This document shows, piece by piece, positions 12,157 to 23,836 of a DNA stretch of 64,000 bases. This DNA is from Bryum argenteum (taxonomy: Eukaryota; Streptophyta; Bryopsida; Bryales; Bryaceae): assembly GCA_037043015.1 (NCBI GenBank), contig CM073323.1, forward strand, positions 26,254,758 through 26,318,757, given 5' to 3'. The notes beneath the pieces were generated by a model, which was not told the DNA's origin, did not search any database, and saw nothing but the letters and a program-made list of their open reading frames with translations. The position numbers and the translations under genes are program-made. Every line of letters begins with the position of its first letter. Position 1 is the stretch's first letter.

Positions 12157-13729
12157 TTCTGCCTCCACCTCACTCCGCGATACTTCAACCTACTCCAGCC
12201 CCTCGCAACCGTAGCTCCCGATCACTAAATCTAAAATCCTACAAAAATCGATTCTTCCTTTCTCCCTGACCAAGCTACTTAAGAAAAGAACAATCGTCGC
12301 GGCTACTTAGAGAATGCTCTTCACAGAGCCATTCAGTCTCTAGATTTGTTTTCCACACCATTTTTTCACCGTACTGGTTCGAAACCCTTGCGCGTCCTTG
12401 AATTTCGATTATACGGGAACTTCATAACAACAAGCGTCACACTAACTCTTCGATTTCTTAAGAACTGCGATGCATTGAAATCGCCCTTAAATTTCAAGCT
12501 GCAACACTAGCAAGTCACGGTTCATGCAAAAGCGATTCGACAAACTTGTCAGTGACGCTGCTGGCGGGAAAAGGAGGGAGGACTTGATTTAGGCTTAGAT
12601 CTAGGTTTCCTGCAGATGAAGTCTGTGAATCTATGATACTCGCGCCACGTCTATGTTTCTCCTTGTACATCATAATGCAAAAGGCTCTCTAGTAATGTAT
12701 TAGAACACGACCGGAAGTAGCAAAGTGGTCTTAGAACACGACCGGAAGTAGCAAAGTGGTCTTAGAACACAGCCGGAAGTAGAAAAGTGGTCTGCTCCTC
12801 TAAGTGGTCTTTGATTCAGTTGGGAGTGTGAGACTTATAATGTTAAATGGTGTAAAAATTGTTACAATTCGCTTGTTTTTTAGATATTCCAAATTCTTAA
12901 ATGCTCATTTTCCATTAAATGTGTGGATTTTCCAATTTTGCTTTAAAAATTGAATCTTTTTGTAAAACTTCTCATCCCAAGATTATAAGAGTTACATTGA
13001 GCCATCTTGCAATAGCAAGTTTATCATTTGCATTACAATTGGAAATTGTATGTACCAAATATGGTAACATACTCAATGACCTATACCATATTGTATTTGT
13101 TTTCCACACCAATTTCAGCTAAATTCTACCAAGCATTACTACTTCATGCATAGAAAGAATCACAACCTATATCAAGAATACTCTACACTATACACCTTGA
13201 ATGCATAATACATATGATACACAACCAATTCTGCGGTACACAACAATACAATGCCTACCATTCTCTTGTTCACCTTAGAAATACTCGAGGTTTGCAAAAT
13301 CATCTGTGAGTGAAAATAGAGGTACGAGTTGTTTGTGTCAAAAGTACGAAAGGCTGCTCAGTGTCACAAATAAACTGGCCATTCGACAAGTACACAAGTG
13401 ACTGGAATAACAGTATTCACCGCAAACAAAATAGGGCCTTCCATCTTAAAATACAACACTTGGCAGATGATTCACATCTGCTGTTGTCACGTCGTCAAGC
13501 CGGGCAACTCCACTTATGGCAGTTGATCCACGCATTAACAGAGCTAGTATCCTTTCTCGATTTTTTTTTGTAACTGAAGATCACTTATCTATGGAACTAT
13601 GTCAAAATTTAAAGAACTGTACACAGCTAATAAGTCGGAAGGTGTCCGGAGCATTGAGAGGATAATAACCGCTTCTCACTCCTTCAGTAGATCCAAAGAG
13701 AGCTGCATCATCATCAGTTTGGAATCTGC
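12157..13729. other. Spacer between RAD9 and the J-protein gene
   Basis: It holds the presumed RAD9 promoter (12157 to about 12650), a three-copy minisatellite (12700-12792) and AT-rich sequence leading to the 3' end of the J-protein gene. No coding exon was recognised. Confidence 0.5.
12700..12792. repeat. 31-bp minisatellite, three copies
   Basis: Copies start at 12700, 12731 and 12762. The unit holds AGAACACGACCGGAAGTAGC then AAAGTGGTC. The first two copies are identical, the third has a few changes, and a partial end (TAAGTGGTC) follows. It lies about 550 bp upstream of RAD9. Confidence 0.95.
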
Positions 13730-15080
13730 TCATCTCTTGCTTTTCTTCTTGAGCCTTTTCTGTGCAGCCAAAAACTGCTCCTCAGAGGGCTCCTCTACTG
13801 CTTTATCAGATTTCATCACTCTCTTCTGTGCAGCCAAAAACTCTTCCTCAGAAGGCTCCTCCATCGGTTTGCTAGCCTTCCCTCCTTTCACACCTTTGCC
13901 TTTGTTCCCGTACTTGGCAGCTAAAGCTGTAGCAAGTGAATCCATTTGTTGCTTCCCGCGATGATTGATCAAGGCAGCGAGATCTGAGGTAGAATCGCCG
14001 TTCTTCTTCTTCTTTTTCCTGCAATCAAACACGTAACTCGTCAATCAATGGTCCACAAGGATGCCAAGAAACTGGAAATACATTACAGCTTCCACAGAGC
14101 CTTACTTTGGAGGAGCAAGAGGATTCGGGTGCCGTGGAGTCTTGGAGACCTCCGTTGCCCATTTTCGATACGTTTTGTACTCTTTCAGCTCTCCGGAGGA
14201 TATAGCAGCATCGATGATGTCCATGTACCGGTGGGAGTCGACCTGTGGATCGGAGCACATCATCTGGTTGAACACTCTGCACATTGCCAAGGTTAATTCT
14301 CAACGGAACGATATACAATGTGCATATTCCCTACTATCTAAGAAGCCTAGTTGCCAAGTACCTACGTTCTGGAAATTGGGCATATTCTGATCACTTTCAC
14401 GTCAAAGCTGCAACTAAAGCAACTATAACAACCAAGCAGAGTTTCAAGAGGAGATACTTTTTGAAGTCACCCTTGAATTTTGTATACGAATTCACTAAGT
14501 CCTTCGTCTCCTCTTTCGAACCTCGATATGATGCTGAGAAGGAGTCGATATCTTCCTCTGTCACCTGTTGAGAGCAACTCGTTAACACAAGAAAACAAAA
14601 GAATCTTTGCAGAGAAAAACCTGTACTCCAATTGTGTACCTGTTTGAACAAAGTCCTTAGAAACTTGTACAAGCTCTTCACAGCATCACCGTCCATATCG
14701 GCCGCATCCATTGATCCAGTCTGATCATAGAGCTCCCGTTTCTCGGGATCACCCAAGATGGCCATGACATTCTGCAGCTGCTGGAACTTCTCTTTCGCGT
14801 TCTGCGATCAGACAAAAAACAGAGTTAGGGTTTTGGAACGAAATAGAGAAATTGGCGCAAAGGCACTGGTGAGAAGAGGCACCTCGTCGCCGGGATTCTT
14901 GTCGGGATGCAAACGAAGAGCTGACTTGTGGTACGCCCTCCGAATTTCATCGTGGCTCGCATTAGCACTCACTCCCAGCACTTCGTACAAGCTACGATTC
15001 TCTGAGGTGTTGGGTTCCTCCATCTTCCTCTCCTGCTCGTCTTCTTCTTCCTCCTCGCGCGCTCTCTTCCTCCGTCCCAT
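13730..15080 (-). CDS. ATJ6: J-domain co-chaperone of the ATJ6/DNAJC9 type
   Basis: Five phase-consistent exons: 15080-14883, 14801-14640, 14564-14458, 14276-14106, 14018-13730; 308 residues. The J domain (about 31-98) has [20 protein letters not shown], the HPD motif at 58-60, and [13 protein letters not shown]. It is followed by [36 protein letters not shown] and a basic KKKKK stretch, the order seen in Arabidopsis chaperone dnaJ 6 and human DNAJC9. J-proteins drive HSP70 ATP hydrolysis; DNAJC9 is known as a histone H3-H4 co-chaperone, so a nuclear histone role is inferred. The C-terminus carries the motif [14 protein letters not shown] twice (about 266-279 and 288-301); Arabidopsis, as I remember it, has one. 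Start at 15080 ([11 protein letters not shown]) matches the family; an in-frame ATG at 15164 is a weaker option. Confidence 0.93.
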
Positions 15081-16748
15081 TCTCCGTTCAAAGCAGCAAA
15101 GGTTGATTAAAAAAGCTGCCGATTCAGGGAGCAGAAGTTTGAAAGAAGGTAACGGACTCCTCAAGGAACAGCAGCGGTCCGTTTCGCGCCATCAGGAAAG
15201 TGGTTCGCGCCATCAGGAAAGTGGTTTGCGCCATTTGCAAATGTGGCGGGATGAACGAGATGTGACTGGATGAATTCCGCTTTGGATGATTGTGTGATGG
15301 TCTCCGTCAGCTTATGCAAGTAGGGTATCGGACGTTTCATTTGCTAAACGATAGCTTCCTACTCTAATTCAAACATGCCCTAGGTGAGTACCAACCTTCA
15401 ACTTTACCCCAAAATGAGAACGGTAATGATTAATGCAAAGAAAATATTAAAAATTGTGACTGTAGGATTTGGAGAACATTAATATGAGATGTTGTACATA
15501 CTTTTTCTATTTTTTTAATGAGAAATCCAACATCACAAAGGAATTTAGACACTTGAAAATGTTAACAAACTTGGCCAAGCATTACAACTTCATACGGAGT
15601 CAAAAACAAGTTAACTCTTAAACATACGTTATTCAGTAGAGTTATCTACAATCCATCTATTATGGTACAAGGATTCGAGGTATATACAATGAGGCTTACA
15701 AATCTATGAGGCTTACAAATTGCGAAGGTACGCAAAAGCATGACCGTCCATAAAAAAATTGATTATTATTATTCGGGAAATTTTGAAATAAAGGGTTGTT
15801 TTAGTTACAATCTTAAGCATACTACTAGTATTTGAATTAGATTCATAGGTGTGCGGTTGAGCGAGAATTGGATGGTATATAATTCTCATGATAATTTGTA
15901 ATGGCAATATGGTTAGCTTATGGAATAGAAGAAGGCTTCTGTATCAACTTAAATTATTTAATTTGACATATTTTCGAGAGCTAGAAGAATGAAGATAAAA
16001 TTCTTACTTCTATTTATTTTGGGATAAAACTAATTTCTAGTTTAGCTTCTAATCTTCAAACTATTTAAGTATCAACTGTATAATAAGTATTCAATTATTC
16101 AACTCTGTCAATATAAATCTCAAATTAACTCAAAATTAAATTTTGAGGAATATTTGAAGTGACTCTTATATATTATATATAGAAGGTACAACAATGTATT
16201 CTACTCTTTCTAACTTGTCAAATTCTCAATTAAAATAGAACTTTACATCAACCTAGAAGAAACTTTGGTAATTTTTTTGGAAATACTAACAAGATAAAAT
16301 TCTCAATACCAAAGAACAAGGAGGATTGAGCTTGGGAAGGCCTGACGCATCTCAACAACTCATCAATTTTACAATAAGTAAATATCATTCCCACAAAATC
16401 CATTTACATAAAAAGATATCCAAAATCTTAGAGCAAGAATGGGGTTGACTTGTTCGGTTGGGGCAACTTAGTACCTTAGCTCAATGTCTTCAACTTGCAT
16501 GTCCAACAAGTCCTCTTGTACTCATACGTTACATTCCTCATGGCTCTCATCGCCTTCTCTACCAAACCATGAACTAATCCGATGGTTGCAGTTCATTAGG
16601 GGATCGATGGCCAAGCTTCTTGGAGCTAGACCATTTGTTATGTCGCTCCTACTTATATGGCATTATTCGAAGACTAAGGCAAGCCTCAGCCTCGTGATTG
16701 TGCAGTCAAGTGTATATAAGGGCGACCGTCACGAGTGTCACTTGTACA
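15081..16748. other. AT-rich spacer, promoter of the J-protein gene at its left end
   Basis: The first ~250 bp upstream of the J-protein ATG is GC-richer and contains two direct copies of GTTTCGCGCCATCAGGAAAG-like sequence (about 15180-15225), possible promoter elements. The rest is AT-rich with no gene recognised. Confidence 0.4.
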
Positions 16749-17010
16749 ATTTGAGGGGGATTTGCAACATTTGTTTCTCAAAAGTTATTCAAGTTTAGCA
16801 ATGTTTTGGAACTTGCTTGAGCAACGTTCTCAAAAAAATGAACAAGGTTATCGGATCACCAAACAACGTTAATAATTATCTAGTTGAAAAAGTTGCTTAT
16901 TTTCTTGAGAACGTTGCTCAAACAAGTTCTAAAACGTTACTAGGCTTTAGCACGTTTACACAAGAACAATGTTTACACAAAAGCAACGTTTGTAGTGTTG
17001 CAAACCCCTC
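16749..17010 (+). mobile_element. AACGTT-rich inverted-repeat element, copy E1
   Basis: About 262 bp starting with AATTTGAGGGGG plus a TTTGCAACATT-type end and closing with the inverted TGTTGCAAACCCCTC. The interior repeats the motifs GCAACGTT and CTTGAGAACGTTGCTCA. Two further copies (56742-57007 and 59561-59827) share the same plan. No coding capacity: a non-autonomous MITE-like family. Its right end abuts another MITE (17012-17393). Confidence 0.75.
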
Positions 17011-17011
17011 T

Positions 17012-17393
17012 AACCTCAATTCCCTTAAAATGGCTTTATTATGCTAATATGGCGCTTTTTGGGGTGCTTTTTGCCGTTCAAAAACAACAATGTTTCTGAA
17101 CAGCCGTTCAGAAATATTGCCCTTTTACTGTGTCCAAAGGTCAGAATCCATTAAAAATGTGTGATATTATGGAAATTTTGGTGATATTATGGAAATTTTG
17201 GTGATATTACAGAAATTTTGGTGATATTATGGAGTACATGTGTGATATTAATAAACATGCCGTTTTTTTAGCATAAATACTTCTAAACTTCACTTCTAAA
17301 ATATGCTTGTAAAATGGCACGTTTGCACAATCTGGCACTTTAGCTCCGCTAAAATGGCACATGGAGTAGTGCCATTTTAACGGAATTGAGGTT
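17012..17393 (-). mobile_element. MITE with AACCTCAATTCC ends, copy A
   Basis: 382 bp bounded by AACCTCAATTCCCTTAAAA and the inverted TTTTAACGGAATTGAGGTT. The flanks CTCT and CTCG agree in 3 of 4 bases. The interior holds a run of TGTGATATTATGGAAATTTT-like repeats and a palindromic region around an ACAATGTTTC motif. It is an inverted copy of the element at 19648-20058. No coding capacity. Confidence 0.85.
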
Positions 17394-18657
17394 CTCGGTT
17401 TTAGAGTAAATGTATGTATTTCATGTATTCCTTCCTACCAATTATGTATGATAATAAGTGGTCATAAAAATCCATCCATCATTTATCTAAATTAAACTTA
17501 TACATGGTGAGGAGCATATGTTTATCTATGCAAACAATTCATATGCATTCTTTAAAGGATGAAGTTCATTCTCTAGTCAGGTGGCAGAAAAGCTGCATCG
17601 GATCCATTCCCTCTCTCGAACTTGCCACCAAGACATTCCTTTCTTTAGTTTCCAAATTTAATACGTGACGATGAATCTTCTCCAAATTGATTTCAAACTT
17701 TGCACAATGTCAGACTTCGTGGCGCGCTCGGACTGGATCACCCAACACAATCAATCGGAACCCTTTATCTTCAGGAGTTTTTATTCTTGTAATCGGATCG
17801 CTACACGTAGTCCTCCATGTATACTCACTGTACACAATGACGAAAAACTATTGTTGTGTACTAGACAAATCCGCAAAAAATTGTATGGCCATTCACCCTT
17901 TTAGCAAAAAGGTGCTTAAGTTTATAGATTTTGAGGCCGATCAATGTGACCAACACTTTAATGATGGTGCTTCACCTTTAGCGTAGTATGTGTTTATTTC
18001 CCTTATTCGGCTTTGATTGTGTAGCAATATCTATCCGTAGTTGCCATATCCTTACAATTCATCTATGTGATTTTTTTTACACTCTATATATATACACAAT
18101 CTGCTTTAATCAATATTCTAGTACCTCAACTAGGCGGCCTCTGATAAATTGTAGAAATAACCCACATCTTGTATCAAAATTTGTATTTAATTCCTTGGCA
18201 AGTATATGCACTAATTAAATCAAGTTACAAATGATGACGTCAGCCCTAAATACGTAGTAAGTGTTATATTCACTTGATAGTATTAATTATCTTAGAAGTG
18301 GTGAATTAGAACCCTCCTCAAATACAAACGGGAGCATGACCATCTACCACGGATTGTGGGTACTTAATTGCTTAAAAATAAACATTTAAAAATTTAATAC
18401 AACCCATTCATTGGTAATAGAGTCTTGGTCTTTGATTAAAAAAATAATTAAATTTGTGCCAAAAAATCCACGCTTACCGGCTGTTACCGCTCTACGCTTA
18501 TCGCTTGAATGGGATTTTTTCACATCTTGACCAATCCTTCAGTAGGAGAAATAGCCTCTGTAAAACCAGAAGTGACATTTCAAAGATCTCTCAAGTCAAC
18601 ACAATCAAGCAAAATTTCAAAACATCAAAGCAAGATCTTAACACAACAATACAAAGA
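17394..18657. other. Spacer, no clear gene
   Basis: An open frame at 17687-17986 has an ordinary-looking composition but no recognisable domain, splice support or conserved motif; I leave it uncalled. The rest is AT-rich. Confidence 0.4.
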
Positions 18658-18918
18658 ATGAACTCAAGCAAATTGAAAGTGAACATACTTTCCTTATTGT
18701 TGATTTTCTTCATTTCCAGAAGTTATGCTCCTTGTGCTCTATCCAAGGAGCCGCAGCTAACGAGTCAGCAAGTAAAGAGCAAACGCTATAGCGGAACGAG
18801 CAATCCAATACAAAAAAGCATCAGTGGCATCACCTTCAACGATCAACACCAACTGACAAGCTACAGAGCCAAGGTACCTTCTACTGCCGACTTTGCTCCA
18901 GCCTCGGTAGCGAGATGA
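18658..18918 (+). CDS. Possible small secreted peptide precursor (86 aa)
   Basis: The frame begins MNSSKLKVN, followed by the hydrophobic stretch ILSLLLIFFI and then SRSYAPCALS, the layout of a secretory signal peptide (n-, h- and c-region, likely cleavage after SYA or ALS). The remaining ~60 residues are polar and basic (QQVKSKRYSG, LTSYRAKVPST) with no cysteine-rich core and no CLE, RGF, CEP, PSK or IDA motif that I recognise. A GT site inside the frame (near 18871) could splice the C-terminus differently. Upstream leader sequence is A/C-rich, like a plant 5' UTR. Function unknown; the call rests on the signal-peptide pattern only. Confidence 0.4.
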   Translation: MNSSKLKVNILSLLLIFFISRSYAPCALSKEPQLTSQQVKSKRYSGTSNPIQKSISGITFNDQHQLTSYRAKVPSTADFAPASVAR

Positions 18919-19647
18919 CCTCCCATTGCCTCTGCCTCCCGCGCAAATGCAGGCTTACGCCGCCGCCTCTATTGTACCGCTCTACATTGTTGAAGCGCCT
19001 TCCGCCCTTCCTTACCAAAGCAACAAGAAAAATGACCAAACACAAGTCAAGCCAATCACAAGCCAAGCCAAACAAAAGCAAACGCAGATATGAGCGATTT
19101 GCGACAACCTTGCATCCTTGCCGCCTTCCACCAACTTCGAAGCCGCCGTAGTTGTTCACATGAAACAACGGGAAGAAAGAGAACCCTAACCTAGCCAACA
19201 AAAGTTGAAAGAAGACTATTTTTGATGAATGAAAAATTTTAGAACAAATTAATTTTCATTAGTATAATATACTCGTGGGAGTGTAGGAAGTATTAATATA
19301 CACAATTATGTAGTATAGTATACATTAGAAAATGTGTGAACTTTCATTATGGAAATGTCACTTTAACTCTTTTTTATAAGAAGTAGATGTTCTCATTAGT
19401 TATATAATAATATACAAAATGTTATTCTTCTCTCTCTTAATTCAACACTTAGACGACATTAATCAAACATTAGGATAAGCCTCACATGAAGTATATATGT
19501 GCAGTAAAATATAAATAAGGGCGAGTGTCATGAGTGTGTACTAAGTAATCATTAGGGCAAGAGTCAACACGAGTGTGCACTCAAAGCGTACTTAAGGACT
19601 CAAAGCGTACTTAAGGACAAGTGTCATATGTGATTTAGAGAGTATGG
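18919..19647. other. Spacer between secreted-peptide candidate and MITE B
   Basis: Contains overlapping open frames on both strands at 18881-19201 that may belong to the 3' end of the peptide gene or be chance, then AT-rich DNA. Near 19588-19618 the phrase ACTCAAAGCGTACTTAAGG occurs twice in tandem. Confidence 0.35.
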
Positions 19648-20058
19648 AACCTCAATTCCGTTAAAATGGCACTATTCCATGTGCCATTTTAGCGGAGCTA
19701 AAGTGCCAGATTGTGCAAACGTGCCATTTTACAAGCATATTTTTGAAGTGAAGTTCATAAGTATTTATGCTAAAAAATGACATGTTTATTAATATCACAC
19801 ATGTACTCCGTAGTATCACATGATTTCTATAATATCACCAAAATTTCCATAATATCACACCTTTATGGTTTTTGACCTTTGGACACATCAAAAACAACAA
19901 TGTTTGAGAAACATTGTTGTTTTTGAACGACCGTTAAGAAATATTTACCCTATCATTTCAAAACTTGACAAAAACCAACATCATTTTTTTTTTTCATTGT
20001 AAGCACCCCAAAAAGCGCCATTCTAGCGGAATAACGCCATTTTAACGGAATTGAGGTT
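19648..20058 (+). mobile_element. MITE with AACCTCAATTCC ends, copy B
   Basis: 411 bp from AACCTCAATTCCGTTAAAA to the inverted TTTTAACGGAATTGAGGTT, flanked by a perfect 4-bp target duplication ATGG (19644-19647 and 20059-20062). It has the same interior as copy A, including GTTTGAGAAACATTGTT and multiple ATAATATCACAC motifs. The best preserved copy in the window. Confidence 0.9.
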
Positions 20059-20414
20059 ATGGGGATAAGGGGTGATGTCCAACGAGCATTAAGGCCAGGG
20101 GTGTGCGGAATTACTTACTTCTACGTAGACGCGGATCTTTTGAATGTAGGAAATAATAGTGGTAGACATATTGCTTAAGCATGAAGGTTAACGTGATGGC
20201 TGGGTGGACAAACGAGTATTACGGTTGGTGCGGGTTGTGAGAGCGGGTTGTGTCAGCCTTACCACCAAAAGTGTGCGGTTAAGCGAGCATTATGGCGAGC
20301 ATTAGGGCAACCTTGACGAGCGGTACGAGAGCAAACATTAGGGCCAGGGATGTGTGGTTGACTTAGCATTAAAGCCAACTTCATGATCAATAGGTATCAT
20401 TGACGGCAACATTA

Positions 20415-21035
20415 GAAATTAGAAGTTCAGAGAGCGAGGAATATTAGGTGCATGTTTGGAGCGAGCGAGCATTAGGTGAACGCAAAAGGCTTAGAGCCTA
20501 ATACATTTAGAGCAAGCACCATGAGCACATCGCGTATGTTGGTTGCCGTACTCCTAACCCTCAACCTAGAGACGCATTGACCATCAATTTAGAAATAAGC
20601 TTACTAATCTTGGATCTTGTTCATTAACTTTTATTTCTTCTGTCAATTGAAATCTAGATTGAAGACAAGACTAATGCTTGTTTCTTTTTTGATGTGTTTT
20701 ACAGACTCACTCTCGACTATCAAGATGACAAGCCAACCAAATGACAATGATTTTCCCGAATCGAATACTGTTTACATTTTGATGTATGTGACATCTAGAG
20801 GAACTATTACATAAAAACCAGAATATTATTTCATATCATTTCTGTAAGTATTTGCCACAAAACTTATCAAATATCCCTCAACGTTGTCACGGTATTAATA
20901 TGGAGTCAATTGATTTTATAACATTTCCAACTTGGATTCTTGAAACACTACAATACCTATACGGAAACGTTTGCTTTCAAAACCTTTTGAACTCAGAATT
21001 GTGGAATGACAAGATTATTCTATGGTTTCTCGGTA
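20415..21035 (+). pseudogene. Broken copy of the 5' part of the F-box gene
   Basis: This ~620-bp stretch matches 23510-24140 from the upstream leader, through the first intron and its TTTTACAG acceptor, the small coding exon (MTSQPNDNDFPESNTVY here; MTSQPNGDVSSESNRVD in the intact gene) and part of the second intron. The donor after the small exon is changed: the intact gene has TCTGGAG then GTACT, this copy has TCTAGAG then GAACT. The frame therefore runs to a stop after 28 codons, and no F-box exon follows. A segmental duplicate that has lost function. Confidence 0.8.
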
Positions 21036-21159
21036 CTCTATACGGGAGGATCTAATTACTATGTACTTAGAACAGACCTATACCACATTGTAACTATTAG
21101 TTGTGTACTATTTATGGGATTGTAATATTCAAAGTTGATGTAATATGAAAGTTAAGTTT

Positions 21160-21475
21160 AACCTCAATTCCATTAAAATGGTGCTATTTTTTGTACCATT
21201 TTGTCAAATCCTTCATGTGCCATTTTTTCCGTGTTCTAAAACGTGCCATTCTAGAGGCATTTCTCAATTGTTGTTCTAAGTATTTATGCGTGTAAAATGA
21301 CACGTTTTTAAAACCATGCAGTTGTCCATAATATGGACTGATTTATGTAATATCATCAATAATCTCATAATATCACACTTTTCATGGTTTTTGACTTTTG
21401 AATTCAATAGAAGACAATGTTTGAGAAACATTGTTGTTTTTGAACAGCCATTAAGGAATATTTGGTCAAAAGGCA
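21160..21475 (+). mobile_element. MITE with AACCTCAATTCC end, truncated copy C
   Basis: Begins AACCTCAATTCCATTAAAA and follows the interior of copy B (GTGCCATTTT, ATAATATCACAC, GTTTGAGAAACATTGTT) to about 21475. The right inverted terminus is missing. More diverged than copies A and B, so probably older. Confidence 0.75.
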
Positions 21476-23509
21476 AATATTTTTAAGCAACCGTTCAAAC
21501 AATGTTTTTGAGCCACTTAGCAATCTAAGTTTGAACATGGTAATTAACATACTTATCATAAATTTATGTAAGTATCTTACATAGGCTCCCAAAATGGGCT
21601 CTTGAATATTTATGTTTCCGGATTGTCAATTCATAATTACTCCTCTAACAAATAGTACCCCATGTAGCTGTTCTACATTCACAAAAGATTGAAAAGTAGT
21701 ATTCTAAGATAGTAAGGAAACTTGAAAATTATACGGTTGAATGATAAAAATCATGTAATAGTTTTTTAACACATAATTTTGTAATAGTAGGTCATGTAAT
21801 TCTTTTCAGTGTACCTAAAGTGATTAAGCAATGTAGAAGTTGATCTAGCTATCAAATGCTTTCAATGAAAATTGATATAAGGTAATTCATGAGTACAAGA
21901 AAGAGCTATTATGTTTTCACTAGAATCGGTACCTAGAATATGAGAAGATGAAATTAGTACTTACTTTTATCATAAAAGAACTCGTTATTTTTGTTTTCTA
22001 ATCTTCAAGTTAGTTTTCAAACTTTCTATCGTATTTACTCTTGCAAGTATTAAGATAAGAAGATCTTGAAGAGTGGAAGCTATGGTTGCAGATCTTGAGT
22101 GTGAGAAATTCACAAAAATTCTAAACCATTTTCAATTATGTATTGCGTCACTTTAAATATTGAATGTACCAATATTTGGTAGATATGTTTTCAAATCTAA
22201 ACTCAAAAGTTCTTAGCTTGTGATTATGGCATTATACTTTTTATTGACTTTTTATTCAACCCTTGACTCCTATTTTCACTTACGTATACCATTAGAAAAA
22301 TTTAAGACATGGATGAAATGAAGGTAGGCTCATTAAAATCTTAACTTCACAATTTTGTAATGTACTTATTGTCGGTCAAGTAGACCAAAATTTGAGTCAT
22401 GAAACCTTAATAGTGAGCATAAAAGTGCAAATATCCTAAGTTACAAATCTCTCACGTCTTTTGTGTGAGGGTGGATGAAAATGAATGTGAACAACAATGT
22501 ATATGGTAAGTTTGAGATTGCAATAGGTCTCTAGGTGGTAGCATTTCCACTTCAAGATGAAAAATGATGAAAGTATTGATTTAATGTTAGTATGAACACA
22601 TCATAATCTTGCAATTTGTAAGCGTGATTACATTTCATTTGTATTAACTATAATAAGACTGTTATGGAGTTCTTTGGTTGAGATATGAATATCTTGTCTT
22701 CAATTTATTTATTATACCTTAGTTCCCAAAATAATGCTTGTAGACTAAAAGTAGAACAAGAAATTTGAATGATAACTTAATTCATCCATGTGTTTTAAAA
22801 ATTACAAATCCCCTAATTGAAAATCTTAGAACAAATGATATGGAAAACCAATGGTTCATTGATTTGAAAAACTATTGCTTAACATGATTATTCACACCAT
22901 AAGATCTTGGAGGCAGTTATTACCATAATTTCTCTTGTTGTGCTACTCAAAGAAAATAATACATCGTACAAGATGACCTATAGTTGTCACACAAAGTCGT
23001 TAGCAACATTGAGCTTTAAAGGTCCACCAAGAATAAAGCCTTGTTAATTAACATTAAATTCCTAAATGTAATGTAATGATAATCCTTATTTTTAAGCCTA
23101 AAATAAATTTTCTTTCAAAAGTATAATCTCGAAGCTAAAGCGGAAGTGAAAATAAGCTTTAATCGGCTACAGCGCGGACAACGGGGAAGCCACGGGAGAA
23201 GGGGGAACGGGGAACCTTGGGCTGCGGACAGTAGCAGTAGGGTTTCGGCTATAAGAAGCAGATTAGAAGTTAGAAAATACACTTCCATAGTTCTTAGCAA
23301 ATGTTGTATGCACTCATGGTGATTCCCTTGTAACCTCGTGCCCTTTGCGTGCATTTGTGAAATAACATCAACAGTCGTGATACTAATCTTTTGACCTAAA
23401 ACCTTACCTTGTCGTGTCGTCGTGTCTTCACTATGTGTTTACGTTTCTGATTGTCTTAGTTGAGCGGAATAAGCAAGGGCTCCGAGCAAGAGAACGAGGG
23501 ATCCGTGGA
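21476..23509. other. AT-rich spacer with decayed repeat fragments
   Basis: No gene recognised. Fragments near 22370-22430 and 22525-22610 resemble pieces of the 973-bp TTAA-flanked element at 30129-31101. A GC-richer patch lies at 23140-23240 without an identifiable feature. Confidence 0.4.
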
Positions 23510-23836
23510 ATACTTAGAAGTTTAGAGAGCGAGCGATAGTAGGTGCACCTTGGAGCGAGCAATCATTAGGTGGACGCACAAGTATTAGATGCCTGCCAAT
23601 ACATCTCGAGCGAGCATCAGGGGAGCGAGCATCAGGGGCACATTGCGTATATTGGTTTCCGTGCTCCTAACCCTCAACCTAGATACGCATTGACCATCAA
23701 TCTACAGGTAAGCTTACAAACCTTGAATTTTGTTCATTAATTTAAATTTCTCTGTCAATTGATATCTAGATTGAAAACAAGACTAATGCTTGTTCCCTTT
23801 TTTATGTGTTTTACAGATTCAATCTCGACTATCAAG

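Noticed and set aside
17687-17986. Possible 99-aa protein
   Set aside because: No motif, no splice context, starts without an ATG in good context; not supported.
20617-20814. 65-aa frame
   Set aside because: It is read across the intron and small exon of the broken 5' copy of the F-box gene.
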